The notes under the pieces: generated by a model
Told to the model about the DNA's origin: nothing
Databases searched by the model: none
Seen by the model: only the letters and a program-made list of their open reading frames with translations
Assembly: GCA_963693315.1 (NCBI GenBank)
Contig: OY856187.1
Coordinates: forward strand, 73,281,113 to 73,345,112
Length of the DNA: 64,000 nucleotides
DNA from: Diogma glabrata
Taxonomy: Eukaryota; Arthropoda; Insecta; Diptera; Cylindrotomidae
Direction of reading: 5' to 3'
Program-made: the position numbers and the translations under genes
Part shown: one piece after another, positions 1 to 11,829 of the stretch
How positions within the stretch are numbered: the stretch's first letter is position 1
Layout: each line of letters starts with the position of its first letter

Positions 1-271
1 AAAAAAATTCTACTATATGTATCTACATAAGAAACCCATGTTTCAATAATTGGCATTTTCCTATTTTATCCCCGTTAATAAAAAGTTGATTTTTTCAGAT
101 AAATAGAAAGATTAGGTCCTCTGCATCCTTATTATGAAAAAAAAAATTGCGGAAATGAAAGGATCAAAAGTTATAAAGGATCAAACTTTTAATTTTACCT
201 TGGTCCCCCCTTTGATTATTTTTTAGTTCTTTAAAATAAATATTAAAGAAATTAATTAAAACGTAGTATAG
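1..271. other. AT-rich intergenic sequence
   Basis: No gene is visible. A motif of about 45 bp near 131-175 (A-run, then TTGCGGAAATGA, then GTCAAAAGTTAT after a short gap) recurs in the same orientation near 889-932, on the other side of the MITE at 272-868. Confidence 0.5.
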
Positions 272-868
272 TAGAATTTTTTTGCCAGCGAACACGAAAT
301 TTGTTTGTTATGCGCATATTGTTTGCACATGCGCATATTGTTTGCACATTCAGTGTCTCGATTAAAATATTAAAAAAAACTATTGGGGTCCCATGGAAAT
401 GGACAATGGAACGCATAAAATTAATAAATTACTATTGAAATTCAACCAATTATAATAGAAAACCAAAAACTAGTAAAAATATTAATGATTTTGTACGCAA
501 TGTAACAAAATTTTGATAAATAAAAATAATTATAATAAACATAACGACGCCTATGGAAACAAATATCACAACAAACAAATGGTACGAACTAGAAGTAGAA
601 ATTTAACTAATAGTTTATTCTTTTTGGCTGTACCGAACAAATTTCAGTACAGTTCCAACACCGATTATTTTTTTTGTATTGAAATTCATTCTAAAAGAAT
701 ACAAAATTCGGTAATTCGGTGTTGGAACTTGTTCGGTGCAGCCGAAAAGAATACACTATAGTATAATTGTTTTCAAAACAAATTTATCATCTCTGTTTTA
801 CTTTTTGTCTCATCTTTTATCTCTTGCTGCGTCCCATCTGTCAAAAATTCGCTGGCAAAAAAATTCTA
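272..868 (+). mobile_element. MITE A, copy 1 (terminal inverted repeats, no transposase)
   Basis: The ends are inverted repeats: TAGAATTTTTTTGCCAGCGAA at the left and its complement at 848-868. A second copy in the opposite orientation lies at 36375-36838, and the two align through most of their length, including the ATGCGCATA and TGTGCAAACAATATG blocks near one end. No ORF of transposase size is present, so this is a non-autonomous DNA element. It is longer than copy 2 because another element sits inside it at 613-761. Confidence 0.75.
613..761. mobile_element. 149-bp MITE nested in MITE A, TA target duplication
   Basis: The arms are inverted repeats: TTCTTTTTGGCTGTACCGAA near the left and TTCGGTGCAGCCGAAAAGAA near the right. 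It is flanked by TA at 611-612 and 762-763. MITE A copy 2 (near 36500) is an empty site: there the flanking bases run straight through with a single TA. TA duplication fits the Tc1/mariner superfamily; the family is not identified. Confidence 0.75.
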
Positions 869-1329
869 TATTTCATAATATTTCATAATTATGAAAAAAA
901 TTTGCGGAAATGAGGGGGTCAAAAGTTATGAATAGGCTTACAACCTTTGAATTTTTCCAAAAGCGTATACATATATATTTTGAAATAAAATAATTAAAAG
1001 AATTTTTTTACTCATATATTTTATTCATTTTATAAGTTAATTGGAAAAAGTGAGATAAGCGCGCATAAAATTCGCTCGTCAAGGGTTCCGAAAATGTAAA
1101 AGAACACAATATCAAAAATTATTGACAAAAGGTTGTGTTGTATGTCCTTATATTTCCAGACTATAGACGCATAACAAAAAAAATGTTAAATTGTAAATGT
1201 CAATAGTAAAATACAATCAAATCTACATTGATCAAAAATTGCAAAAAAAATGTTAATTCAGGTTAAATCTTATCCATAGATGTTTTTAGTAACTTAAGAA
1301 AGATTCAATTACACCAGCTTGTAAATAGT
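869..1329. other. AT-rich intergenic sequence
   Basis: No gene or RNA is recognised. It includes the second copy (about 889-932) of the direct repeat also seen near 131-175. Confidence 0.45.
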
Positions 1330-2680
1330 TTAAATTTGATTATTTTTTCGGTCAATCAAGTGTCGAAATTAGGGAGGTGGAGAGGTTACATACTAAAAAT
1401 CCTTTTTTTTCAATAACACAAAAACTGTGCATTGCAGAATTCTAAAAAAAATTGTAATGTTTCTTATATTATGTACTACTTCATATGACACCCCACTCAT
1501 TTGGGTCAAAAATGTTTTTTTTACTTTCCCCACACCCATCCCCTAAACACACAGAAATATAATTATTTGAGTCTCCGCTATGATTTTCATTCAAAGTTTA
1601 CCAATCCTGCTGTCTCTGTGAATTTTTTAAAAATTTTTCTGTCAATCATCGTCGGAACGTAGGGCGCGGAACGATCTGAATTTTGCACTTTCTTGTCCAT
1701 TACCAAAAATTGTGCACCATAATTTCTTAAAAAAATTGCAATAATTTTTAAATTAAGTGTTCTTTCAAATGACACCGCACTAGATTGGATCAAAAAAGGT
1801 TTTTTTACCCTCTCTACCCCCGTCCCGTAAACACATAGAAATATAATTATTTGAGACTTTGTTATAGCTTTCATACAAAATTTACCAAGCATCCTAACTC
1901 TATGAATTTTTACAAATTTTTCTGTCAATGAGTGTCGAAACGTATGGGGGGAACGGTTTGAATTTTGAACTTTTTTGACAATAACTCAAAAACTGTGCAC
2001 CGCAAAATTCTAAAAAAATTGCAATGATTTTTAAATTAAGTGTTCTTTCAAATGACACCCCACTCGCTTGGATCCAAAACGTTTTTTTTTTACCCTCTCT
2101 ACCCCTAACTCCTAAGCACACAGAAATATAATTATTGGAGACTTCGCTATAGTTTTCATATAAAATTTACTAAATTTCCTAACTCTGTGAAATTTTACAA
2201 ATTTTTCTGTCAATCAGTGTCGAAACGTATGGAGGGAACGGTCTGAATTTTTCACTTTTTTGAATATAACTCAAAAACTGGGCACCGCAAAATTAAAAAA
2301 TGGAACGAATTCTAAATAAGATTCTTTCAAATGAGACCCCACTCGATTGGGTCAAAAAAAGTTTTTTTTACACTCTCTACCCCGGTCCTCTAAGCACACA
2401 GAAATATAATTATTTGAGACTTCGCTATAGTTTTCATACAAAATTTACTAAATTTCCTAACTCTGATTTTTTTCAAATTTTTCTGTCAATCAGTGTCGAA
2501 ACGTATGGGGAGGACGATCTGAATTTTGCACTTTTTTGAAAATAACTCAAGAACTGGGCACCACAAATTCTAAAAAATCTAAATTGCAACGAATTCTAAA
2601 TTAGGTGCTCTTTCAAATGACACCATACTCGCTTGGGTCAAAAAAGGATTTTATTACCCTCTTTACTTTACCACATTTTA
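1330..2680. repeat. ~284-bp tandem repeat, about 4.7 copies
   Basis: The landmark GTCAATCA/GTCAATGA recurs at about 1351, 1641, 1924, 2209 and 2484, giving spacings of 275-290 bp. Each unit carries blocks such as TTTCAAATGACACCNCACT, a pyrimidine-rich ACCCTCTCTACCCC segment and AGAAATATAATTATTTGAGAC. The copies differ by many substitutions and small indels, so the array is old. Short ORFs crossing it follow the repeat and are not treated as genes. Confidence 0.8.
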
Positions 2681-2934
2681 AATAGTGTTTTTACCCCTTC
2701 TCATTTCCACCCCCTTAATAAATCTAATTATGAGTATGTGACACTTTTATATATTTTTTATTAAAAACTTACTAATTATTCTATCATTCCAAATACATAC
2801 AACATTCAACATCCAAATACATACAAATTCAGTGCAACTCATCTGTTTTTGATATGCATAAATAATTCTGATTTCACCATATCGGTATGAAGCCTTTTGA
2901 TTTGTTAGTCCATATTTCAGTATCTTTGCCTGCA

Positions 2935-5014
2935 ATGTCAAAGGGTAAGTCTTTGTCTCAACAAAATGGCCGCAGAGTGAACCAACAGCTTAGCATTGAC
3001 TTCACCAACATAAGAGGACTCAATTCGAATCCAAACGAGGTTCATCACTACATAAACCTGACATATTGTTTCTTACCGAAACAATTGTTAGTAGCAAAGC
3101 ATCGAAGTTGGATCTCGATAAATACCGGATACCTAGTTACGAATTGGAACATTCCTTTTATAACAAGCATAGTGTCTGTGTATTTGTTCGAGATTCACTT
3201 TCATGTATGAGAATTAAGGCCTACGAGTTGAACTCTAAGCACCATAATTCTATAACACTGAAGATCTCAGGTGTTGATGAAACTATGTTTATAATAGGAT
3301 TATACAGATCCCCAAATTCTCCCCCAGGATGTCCCTTTTTCGATCAAATATCGGCTAATCTAGACAAGATTACCACGGACTACCCCAAAGCAAGACTGGC
3401 CATTCTTGGAGACTTTAATATTCATAATAAAGAATGGCTTAAGTATTCATCGCGCACTGACGACGTAGGAAGACAAGCCGAACTGATACTCGCAGATTAT
3501 CACGGTTTGACGCAAATGATAGAGTGTCCCACTAGAATCTCAGACAATTTACATCATAACCATAATTTGCTGGATCTGTTTTTGACAAACGAACCAGATA
3601 TTACGAAGACAAAACCGGAATATTTCCCGACTCTTGGAAGCTGGCCAGCGTTCAACCCATACCAAAGAAAGGCAGTAAGACAGATCCTAACAATTATAGA
3701 CCAATTGCAATTCTGTCAGTTTTAGCTAAAATATTTGAAAAATATGTTAGCTACAATTTAGTAGATTATTTGGAAGTGTAGCGAATTATTGATGATAAAC
3801 AGTATGGTTTTCGTAGAAGTCATGCAACAGGTGATCTTTTAGTCTACGTATCCCATCTCTGGAACAAATCGCTGGAAAACAATGGCGAAACATTCAGTAT
3901 TTCACTTGACATTTCTAAAGCATTTGATAAAGTGTGGCATAAAAATCTCATAGCTAAATTAAAATCTTATGGCATAGACCATCTTACTGTCTCATGGATT
4001 TATAGTTTTCTTACAGGTCGCCAATTTCATGTTAATTTAGATGGTATCACATCCAATATTTTCACAACCAATGCTGGGGTTCCCCAAGGTTCTGCACTCT
4101 CACCAACCTTGTTTCTTCTATACAATAACGACTTACTTATTTCCACGGTGCACCCAATCCATAGTTTTGCTGATGACAGCACATTGCATGCATCACATGC
4201 ATCTCCTAAATTTCGATCTCATTCTGCAGTTACCACTGATAGAGAGCTGCTAATTGATTCTATCAACAAAGATCTGGAGCGTATAATGGAATTGGAAGAT
4301 CGTAATCTTGTTTCATTTAATCCAACCATAACCAAACTATGCCGTCTTTCTCGAATAGAGCGACATAAAAATTTTCCTATTAAAATAAACCACGAGGAAT
4401 TGCGTGAGGTTGAATCAGTTAGACTTCTTGGAGTAGATATTCAAAATAACCTGAAATGGAATAAACATGTGTTCAACCTCGCTAAATCTGCAATGCAAAA
4501 ATTAGGATTCTTGAGTCGATGTAAAAAGTATTTCAATCCCGAGCAAATTTTGCTAATCTTCAAGTCCTTTATTCGTCCATGTATGGAGTACTGCTGTCAT
4601 GTTTGGGGAGGTGCTTGTCAGTCAACAATAAAATGTCTAGACTCTGTACAGAGAAAAGCAATACGGTTGATTGGTAATACCGAACTAACGGACCAGCTTG
4701 ATTCACTCTAGCACAGAAGAAATGTGGCTGAATTATCAATCTACTATAAATATAACATTCGCGAATTCTCCTCTAAGGAAATTCAAAATATCCTTCCATC
4801 ATGTGCGTATTATAATCGACAAACAAGAGCTGCCGAGTTATCCCATCCATTTGTTGTACAAATACCTCGTTGTAGAACTGTGTCCTTCCAGAACGACTAT
4901 TTTAATAGAGTGGCCAAATTGTGGAACTTAATGCCTCCCTCTGTATTTCCCGATGAATTTTCCCCTCAGGCATTTAAAGAAAATGTCCATAATCATTTAA
5001 AACAATTAGTATAG
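2935..5014 (+). pseudogene. Endonuclease/reverse transcriptase pseudogene of the non-LTR element
   Basis: Starting at ATG 2935 the sequence encodes a motif matching IRGLN, changes frame near 3060, and continues through the endonuclease (ILGDFNIHNKEWL near 3400) to LDLFLTNEPD near 3595. It then jumps directly to RT sequence (PIPKKGSKTDP, near 3650). Compared with the intact copy, about 290 residues are missing. The RT part keeps AGVPQGSALSPTLF and the catalytic box FADDSTLHAS (near 4165). A stop near 3778 and a CAG-to-TAG stop at 4709-4711 break the frame; the C-terminal part resumes up to 5014. It is dead as a protein. Confidence 0.85.
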
Positions 5015-5156
5015 TTATCCCTATATCCCCATTCCTTCCATTTTCCTCATCTCCTTCCTTTATAGTTGACATGGTATCTTCGGATATTCAAAGAGTCTAA
5101 ATAATGAATATTTCATATTTAGTGTGCTAAACATGTCTAACTAATTAATAAAAAAA
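2935..5156 (+). mobile_element. Decayed non-LTR retrotransposon (same family as 39144-43152)
   Basis: Coding remnants of an apurinic-like endonuclease and reverse transcriptase are followed by a 3' UTR sharing ACATGGTATCTTCGGATATTC and the AAACATG-CTAACT tail with the longer copy at 39144-43152, and then an A-rich end at about 5145-5156. It is clearly the same family but diverged and internally deleted, so it is an older insertion. No target duplication was recognised. Confidence 0.85.
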
Positions 5157-5790
5157 AAAAATATATTTCCCATCACGCTAAAAGTGCGTTCAACAAAACA
5201 ATTAAAATTATTAACTGGTACTGCAAAAACAAATTTGCAAATTTTAAGTCATTCAGGTGCGTTTCTGTTGATTTTAAAACGATTCTAATCTATTTATACC
5301 TGATACCTACTACTGTAGTGCCAAAATTAACTTAGGTACACTACTATGATGATGAATATTTCGCCTAACACTACTTATTGAGATATGTACTGCAACTGTG
5401 GTACTTATTGTTGACTAAATATGAGTATTGCAACTCTATTTTCACTTTAAAGAATCGGGTACCAACCTTAACTAGTTCAATTAAATTCGTCTAATGGTTT
5501 TTATAGATCTTAATTTTATTGTAAACACAAGTTAGTTGGAATAGTTGACATAAATTTTAGTTATACATAGATTTAACTTTTATTTTGAACACATAATATT
5601 ATTCACAAAAACTACTTGTATTATATTTATAAATGAAGATTGTTCAAGAACTATATCGAATTTACACTTAATTCACTTAACTCTATTTTGGATTAATTTG
5701 TTTACACAAACGACCTTCTTGAAAATGACTGACAATGACCGATTTTTGATTTATGTTTCAACGACTGATTTTTAATAGCTATTTATGTAC
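5157..5790. other. AT-rich intergenic sequence
   Basis: No coding, RNA or repeat feature was recognised between the non-LTR remnant and the GC-rich hairpin at 5791. Confidence 0.4.
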
Positions 5791-5899
5791 CTGGGCGTTA
5801 TGTAGGTTATTGCGCCCGGAAAGCGACATAATCTAGCCCGAGGGCCTCTGGCCCGAGGGATGGATGTCGCTTGATGGGCGTAATACCCAGTAACGCCAG
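5791..5899. repeat. GC-rich 109-nt hairpin (inverted repeat)
   Basis: Successive paired blocks converge on one centre: CTGGGCGTTA (5791) with TAACGCCAG (ending 5899), CGCCC (5813-5817) with GGGCG (5876-5880), AAGCGACAT (5821-5829) with ATGTCGCTT (5864-5872), and GGGCC (5842-5846) with GGCCC (5850-5854) around a TCT loop. It stands out from its AT-rich surroundings. A related palindrome, GGGCGTTATGAATTCATAA..., lies at about 13045-13068 on the far side of the LTR element. Confidence 0.75.
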
Positions 5900-6223
5900 T
5901 GGTGCATACAAGATTTTATGCTTCACTTAATAAGCTCAAAACTAAGAAAGAATTTAATTTGATAGTCTATATTGGACTGTGTTCCAATCCATGCTAATTA
6001 GTACTAAAATTCTAAATTGAAATAGTCAAAAATTTAGTTGACTATTTCCGCCTTTAATTCTAAATTTTTATGCCTTATTTAAACATATAATATAGCAACT
6101 CAATATTTTATATTGAAATCTCCTCGTCGGACAGACCGTATATAATTCTAGTTATTAACATTAAATGAAGAAACAAACAAAACAATGTTTAACTGTCAAT
6201 TTAGAATATATTTGAATTGGAAC

Positions 6224-7036
6224 TGTGGTGACTTTTCCATTAATCGTTTGCGTTTAATTTAAAATTCCGTTAAATTCGTTACAATCTTTTAGCAATAGAT
6301 TAATAAAATTTTAGGTACAATTTTTTCTATCTACTTTTTATAAAACTATTTTCATCTAGTACTTATTTTAAAAACAAATTAAAGTAAAAAATTGATCAAA
6401 ACGTCTAGGAAAAATTAGTTGTCAGATAAAAAAGATTTTTTCAAAAAACGTTTTCCGAAAATTTATATTATGTTAGCACATATTTTTTTGTGATCAAATA
6501 AATATTAAAAGGGAAGCAGGACTATTGTTTGTGATGAGTAGTCATACTTTATTCTTATTAAGTTGATTGTTCGAATAAACTAAAAATCAAATTATTGTAT
6601 AAATAGAGTTTTTTATTGGTGTAAACATCAGTTAATGTTTTCAACAGATTCTAGCTGAAGTCTCGAGGATCTGAACAACAAGTACAAGTTAATTACTGAA
6701 ATTGACAGTACTACTACTCACTTGTGATTTTGTTTTTAATCGTTAAGTGTACTTAAAAACGGATAAAAATATAAAGTTATTTTATATGGAAAAACGTTAC
6801 AAGAACTTAAGGAGTGCAAGAATAATTACTTGTGATCATCAGAATATCAATATATTCCACTAAACACAAATCAAAGTGTTACAAACTATAGAAAAAAGAA
6901 AATATATATATATAAAGTGAAGACGCCATCATCACCGGTAACACGACTTTAGAATTGGAGCAAATTGGAGCAATTATATTTATCAAATCTATTGAACACG
7001 CAGCACATAAATATAGCGCAGCTACAAACAGCTACA
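6224..7036 (+). repeat. Left LTR (813 bp)
   Basis: It begins TGTGGTGACTTTTCC and ends ACAAACAGCTACA. It is repeated at 11830-12642 with the same length and one visible difference. In this family the LTR carries the promoter and polyadenylation signals; none was singled out here. Confidence 0.95.
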
Positions 7037-7040
7037 TAAT

Positions 7041-7060
7041 TGGTAACCAACCGACGTGAT
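7041..7060 (+). other. Primer binding site, tRNA-Trp-like
   Basis: TGGTAACCAACCGACGTGAT lies four bases after the left LTR. From memory, the 3' end of animal tRNA-Trp has the complement TGG-TGACC-CCGACGTGAT; the site matches this with a few differences and an extra base or two. A tRNA-Trp primer is what is reported for CsRn1-clade elements. Confidence 0.6.
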
Positions 7061-7149
7061 CTGAAGCATCTGTAATCACAACAAAAATCGTGAGTACCAA
7101 AAATTGTATTAATTTATTGCTAAAGTTTTTTTTTGTGTTAAATTAAAAT

Positions 7150-8223
7150 ATGGGAACTCCAAATAATTCTCCCCCGCGTCCTGCCTCACCCGTGAATACC
7201 TTGGGTAATAAAGAAGCCCCCATGACTATTACCCGTCAGCAGTTAGCTGACCTTATTCAAACAAACGTGCAGCAGTTTGTACTACAACAACAATCTACGG
7301 CACAGCGGCAGATGCCACCACCTTGCTCACAACCTCCAACAACTGAACCAGATTCAGCTACCGTGAGCAATATTAATTTCGTCAAATTTAAAGCTCCGCA
7401 AAATCTTTTCGACCAAAACCCAATTGTCTGGTTCAGGATGTTGGAACTCCAATTCCTAAGTTCGAATATTAAGTCAGAAATGACTAAATATTCACATGCG
7501 TTAAGTGCGATCGATTCACGATTGCACAACAAATTGGCACCGTTGCTCTTTAAAGAGATAGGTGATAACCCTTACACTACCTTTAAGTCGGAGGTAATTA
7601 AAATTCTAGGTGACAGCGATAAGGCAAAGATCAACAATATTTTGCATAAATTAGTATTGGGTGATAAAAAACCTACCCAGTTGCTAGCTGAATTTAGAAT
7701 TAACGGTGCTGATGTGAACGATAGTATAATTAAACAACTTTGGATGTCACGTCTTCCTGAAAGCATCCAACTTGTTTTGTCGTCTTTTGAAGATGATTTA
7801 ACGTTAACGGTGTTGGCAGAACGGGCCGACAATCTGATGGAAACATTGTCACAGAGACAAGTTTGCTTAATGAACGTTCCATCTACGTCTACTTCTGCAC
7901 AATCAAATAATTCAAACTGGTTTCATCAGGGTGTTTCTCAACCTTATCAAAATCAAAACATTAACGAAATCCTTACTAATTTCAAAACGCAAATGCTGAG
8001 TGAAATTCACTCGATAGTAAATGCTGGTCATAGGTCGCGCTCTAAATCTCGTGATAACCGTCGGGGTACCTCTAGATCAAAGTCTAGGGAATTAAAAAAT
8101 AATTCGGACATTTGTTTTTACCACTCCAGATTTAAAGACAAAGCGCAACGCTGCGTCACTGGATGTAAATTTTTTAAAAATTTCGTCGCTCCGAATAAAC
8201 CCGAGAGTAAAAAAAACGAGTAA
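7150..8223 (+). CDS. gag: Gag of the CsRn1-like element
   Basis: This 357-residue structural protein should form the cytoplasmic particle in which reverse transcription occurs. The N-terminal ~90 residues are Q/P-rich; a retrotransposon Gag core follows at about 95-240 ([26 protein letters not shown]). Then comes a basic Ser/Arg tract ([19 protein letters not shown], near 297-315), probably for RNA binding. The C-terminus has the unusual finger C-x2-H-x9-C-x3-C (CFYH...C...C, about 322-341) instead of a CCHC knuckle, typical of the CsRn1 clade. The frame is open and ends at TAA 8221-8223, directly after the slippery site that gives access to pol. Confidence 0.92.
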   Translation: MGTPNNSPPRPASPVNTLGNKEAPMTITRQQLADLIQTNVQQFVLQQQSTAQRQMPPPCSQPPTTEPDSATVSNINFVKFKAPQNLFDQNPIVWFRMLELQFLSSNIKSEMTKYSHALSAIDSRLHNKLAPLLFKEIGDNPYTTFKSEVIKILGDSDKAKINNILHKLVLGDKKPTQLLAEFRINGADVNDSIIKQLWMSRLPESIQLVLSSFEDDLTLTVLAERADNLMETLSQRQVCLMNVPSTSTSAQSNNSNWFHQGVSQPYQNQNINEILTNFKTQMLSEIHSIVNAGHRSRSKSRDNRRGTSRSKSRELKNNSDICFYHSRFKDKAQRCVTGCKFFKNFVAPNKPESKKNE

Positions 8224-8259
8224 ACGATCATCAATACGATGTCAGTAGTATTGATGATC
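8211..8259 (+). promoter_or_regulatory. -1 programmed ribosomal frameshift signal (gag-pol)
   Basis: The heptamer A-AAA-AAC occupies 8211-8217 in the correct register to the gag frame (codons AAA 8212, AAC 8215). After an 8-nt spacer comes a perfect 12-bp stem, GATCATCAATAC (8226-8237) with GTATTGATGATC (8248-8259), closing a 10-nt loop. Slipping by -1 enters the pol frame, which opens exactly at 8211. Heptamer, spacer and stem all match the known rules for -1 frameshifting. Confidence 0.9.
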
Positions 8260-11200
8260 TTCAAGTCAACCGTCTGTTAGTTTTTGAGAATAACTCAAGA
8301 CTAAAATTTTTAATTGATACTGGAGCAGATGTTTCTGTCATTCCAAAATCAATTTTTAAGTCAAATCCAGCTACTACTGTTTTCAAATTATTTGCGGCAA
8401 ACGGCACTCCCATTTCTGCCTATGGCACTCATATTCTGCAATTAAACATTGGTCTTCGCAGAAATTTCTCATGGGAATTTATAGTTGCCGACGTTTCGAT
8501 CCCTATAATCGGATCAGATTTTCTTAAGCACACTGGACTACTTGTTGATATTCAGAGACAGAGGCTCATTGATCCGTCAACCTCTCTGTACTCAATAGGT
8601 AGTTTATCTAAATGTGAAGAACCTTCAATTTCCCTAGTCGACAAGACTAAATTACCAACTAAAATTGTCAAAATCTTGGAAAAATTTCCAGAGATTGCTA
8701 ATACTAATCTCTTTCCAAGTAGTGTGAAACACAACGTGACACACAAACTAGAGACAGTTGGTGCACCTGTTTCTTGCAAAACTCGACGCTTAGCTCCTGA
8801 CAAACTTACAATAGCCAAAGCCGAGTTTGAAAAGATGGTGCAATTGGGTATTTGTAGGCCCAGTAAGAGCTCTTGGTCAAGTCCACTACACTTGGTTAAG
8901 AAAAAGAACGGAGAATGGCGTCCTTGTGGAGATTATCGTGCTTTAAACAGAATTACTGTTCCCGATCGATATTCCATTCCCCACCTCCAAGATTTTTCGC
9001 ATCAGTTGGAGGGATGCACAATTTTCTCGTCCATCGATCTTGTTCATGCATACCACCAAATACCAATACATCCGGAGGACATTCCTAAAACCGCAATTTC
9101 TACTCCTTTTGGTCTTTTTGAGTTTTGCAAAATGACCTTTGGTCTTAGGAATGCTGCTCAATCGTTCCAAAGATTGATGCATTCCGTATTAACCGGATTC
9201 AAGTTTTGCTTCGTTTATCTAGATGATGTTTTGGTTGCATCAAAAAATCTAGAGGAGCATTTAACTCACATACAAATGATTTTTCAGAGATTCTCTGAAA
9301 ACAGTCTTATCATTAATCCAGATAAATGCATATTTGCAAAATCTGAGATTAAATTTTTAGGCCATTTGGTATCTGAACACGGTATATTACCAGATCGTGA
9401 ACGTGTTCAAGTCATTAAAGACTTTGAACGTCCCATAAATGTTAAACAGCTTAAACGTTTCTTAGGCATGATTAACTTTTATCGACGTTTTTTACCAGCT
9501 GCTGCAGCTGATCAAATTTTACTCAACAACTTCTTAAAGGGATATAAGAAGAATAGTAAAATTCCAATTTCATGGACACCTGAGTCCATTCAAGCCTTTG
9601 ACAATTGTAAAGATAAATTGTGTAATGCCACTCTTTTAGCTCATCCGTCATCTTCAGCTCGACTAGCAATTATGGTCGACGCATCTGATACAGCGATAGG
9701 AGCCGTAGTGCAGCAATTTGTTGAAGAAACCTGGCAACCGCTCAGTTTCTTCTCGGTTCGTCTTAATGATGCACAAATGAAATATAGCGCTTATGATAGA
9801 GAACTTCTCGCAGCGTATTCAGGCATCAAGCATTTCAGGTATCTCCTGGAAGGTCGTGAATTTACTTTATTCACTGACCACAAACCTTTAATTTTTGCTT
9901 TTAAACAAAATTTAGAAAAAGCATCTCCCCGTCAATTTCGCCATTTGGATTTCATTGGGCAATTCACCACTGATATCCAGCATATTTCCGGCGTCGACAA
10001 TGTCGTAGCTGACGCGCTCTCTCGCATAGATCAAATACTCATACCAGAGAAAATTGATTATGCTGCAATCGCGGACGCGCAAACCAACGACGAGGAATTT
10101 CAAAATATTCTTCAAAGTAACACAACTTTGAAATTCGAACCATTTCCAATTACTTTTAATGAAAGTAAATTGATATATTGTGACACATCAACTGTTATAC
10201 GTAGGCCATACATTCCAGCACAATTTCGCCAAAGTGTTTTCGATGCATTTCATAAACTTTCGCATCCTGGTGTTAAAGCTTCAACCAAATTACTAACCAA
10301 GCACGTTATTTGGCCGTCTATTAAAAAGGACGTTAAACTTATGGCGCAACAATGTATAGCGTGTCAAAAGTCCAAGGTATTTAGGCATACTAAATCACCT
10401 CTTGGCACCTTCAAAACTAACTCACAGCGATTCTCGCAAATACACCTCGACATCATTGGTCCTCTACCAATATCGGAAAATCAACGATATTGTGTAACGC
10501 TAATCGACCGTTATACTCGGTGGCCCGAAGCGATACCAGTTCCAGACATCACTGCTGGAACAGTCGCGTTCGCTGTATACAACCATTGGATTTCAAGATT
10601 TGGTGTTCCAGAATCAATTATAACTGATCAAGGAACCCAATTCGAATCCCAACTTTTCACTGAACTGTCTAACCTATTAGGTTTTAACAGATTCAGAACA
10701 ACCGCATATAATCCAAAATGCAACGGCATGGTAGAAAGATGGCATCGCACAATTAAATCAGCAATTATGTGTTATGACCGTCCAGACTGGACAAAAATTC
10801 TACCTTCAGTCCTCTTAGGTTTAAGAACCTCCTTCAGCGAAGAACTTCAAACAACTTCAGCGGAACTTACATATGGAAGCTCGATAAGAATTCCGGGACA
10901 GTTTCTCGAATCTTCTACAAATTCTTTTGTTCCCCAATCTGAATTCGTCAAGGAGTTGAGGAAGCATTTTGATGAAATACGGCCAAAGCCAGCATCAGCA
11001 CACGTTACATCTTCTTCCTTTGTGAGCAAAGATTTGCAAACTTGCTCACATGTATTTTTACGTACTGACGCTGTAAGGAGATCATTACAAGCTCCTTACA
11101 CTGGTCCTTTCAAAGTTTTAAGTCGCAACATTAAAAACTTCAATATAGAAATTAATGGCAAAGCAGCCAAAATTTCAATTGATCGACTTAAACCATGTTA

Positions 11201-11630
11201 TCATGAAAATTCAGGCGATGAACAATTCAGTTCTCTCGCTAAAGCAAATTTTTTGAATCAACCAGATTCAACCGCTAAAGTGAATCGTAACGATTTTTCT
11301 GAATTTTCTAAAAGCAACAACCAAAACAATTTTTCATACAAATTAATTCCAGCTGATCATACTGATTCTAGTCTGAATCTTAATTTTCCTAATTTTTCTG
11401 CGAATCTGAAACAATCAGATGCAACTGGTGTGAATAAATCTAATTCAGTATCACCAAAGCAACCTAAAAAGAAAGTAACATTTAATGATCAGCCTACTGT
11501 AATTATTATTCCCAATCAACGAGTTTCTAAATCTGGAAGGATCATCAAAACACCCCAAAAACTTTTAAATTATATTGACCGGTGTTTTGAAAATTTCGAA
11601 CGAAATATTACCTCCAGTGCTGTCTTGTAG
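8211..11630 (+). CDS. pol: Pol polyprotein of the CsRn1-like element
   Basis: The frame is open for 1140 codons from the slippery site; it needs no start codon because it is reached by -1 frameshift. In order: aspartic protease with LIDTGAD (DTG at 8316-8324) and the flap-side IIGSDFL; reverse transcriptase with the YLDD catalytic box near 9212; RNase H ([13 protein letters not shown] near 9670 and TDHKPL); integrase with an HHCC zinc finger (HPGVKAS...CIACQ, near 10260-10370), and the catalytic triad seen as LDIIGPL, TDQGTQF and MVERWHR. A Ser/Asn-rich tail with [16 protein letters not shown] follows. No stop or frameshift was found, so the element may still be active. Confidence 0.93.
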   Translation, partial: KKRVNDHQYDVSSIDDLQVNRLLVFENNSRLKFLIDTGADVSVIPKSIFKSNPATTVFKLFAANGTPISAYGTHILQLNIGLRRNFSWEFIVADVSIPIIGSDFLKHTGLLVDIQRQRLIDPSTSLYSIGSLSKCEEPSISLVDKTKLPTKIVKILEKFPEIANTNLFPSSVKHNVTHKLETVGAPVSCKTRRLAPDKLTIAKAEFEKMVQLGICRPSKSSWSSPLHLVKKKNGEWRPCGDYRALNRITVPDRYSIPHLQDFSHQLEGCTIFSSIDLVHAYHQIPIHPEDIPKTAISTPFGLFEFCKMTFGLRNAAQSFQRLMHSVLTGFKFCFVYLDDVLVASKNLEEHLTHIQMIFQRFSENSLIINPDKCIFAKSEIKFLGHLVSEHGILPDRERVQVIKDFERPINVKQLKRFLGMINFYRRFLPAAAADQILLNNFLKGYKKNSKIPISWTPESIQAFDNCKDKLCNATLLAHPSSSARLAIMVDASDTAIGAVVQQFVEETWQPLSFFSVRLNDAQMKYSAYDRELLAAYSGIKHFRYLLEGREFTLFTDHKPLIFAFKQNLEKASPRQFRHLDFIGQFTTDIQHISGVDNVVADALSRIDQILIPEKIDYAAIADAQTNDEEFQNILQSNTTLKFEPFPITFNESKLIYCDTSTVIRRPYIPAQFRQSVFDAFHKLSHPGVKASTKLLTKHVIWPSIKKDVKLMAQQCIACQKSKVFRHTKSPLGTFKTNSQRFSQIHLDIIGPLPISENQRYCVTLIDRYTRWPEAIPVPDITAGTVAFAVYNHWISRFGVPESIITDQGTQFESQLFTELSNLLGFNRFRTTAYNPKCNGMVERWHRTIKSAIMCYDRPDWTKILPSVLLGLRTSFSEELQTTSAELTYGSSIRIPGQFLESSTNSFVPQSEFVKELRKHFDEIRPKPASAHVTSSSFVSKDLQTCSHVFLRTDAVRRSLQAPYTGPFKVLSRNIKNFNIEINGKAAKISIDRLKPCYHENSGDEQFSSLAKANFLNQPDSTAKVNRNDFSEFSKSNNQNNFSYKLIPADHTDSSLNLNFPNFSANLKQSDATGVNKSNSVSPKQPKKKVTFNDQPTVIIIPNQRVSKSGRIIKTPQKLLNYIDRCFENFERNITSSAVL

Positions 11631-11829
11631 AATGTTTTTGATTTTTGCGTTCTCACTGTCGTCGAAAACTGCCGCAATTCTCTTCCTAGCTGTGTTAGAT
11701 TGGCAGCAATGCTCATTTTCTCTATTTTTTTATTGTACCCTATTCTTTCACTGCTAAATCCCCACTTTTAAACTATTAATTTACTAGTTTCTCTCGTTCT
11801 TCTGGCGAATCACTGGTGAGGGAGTGTTA

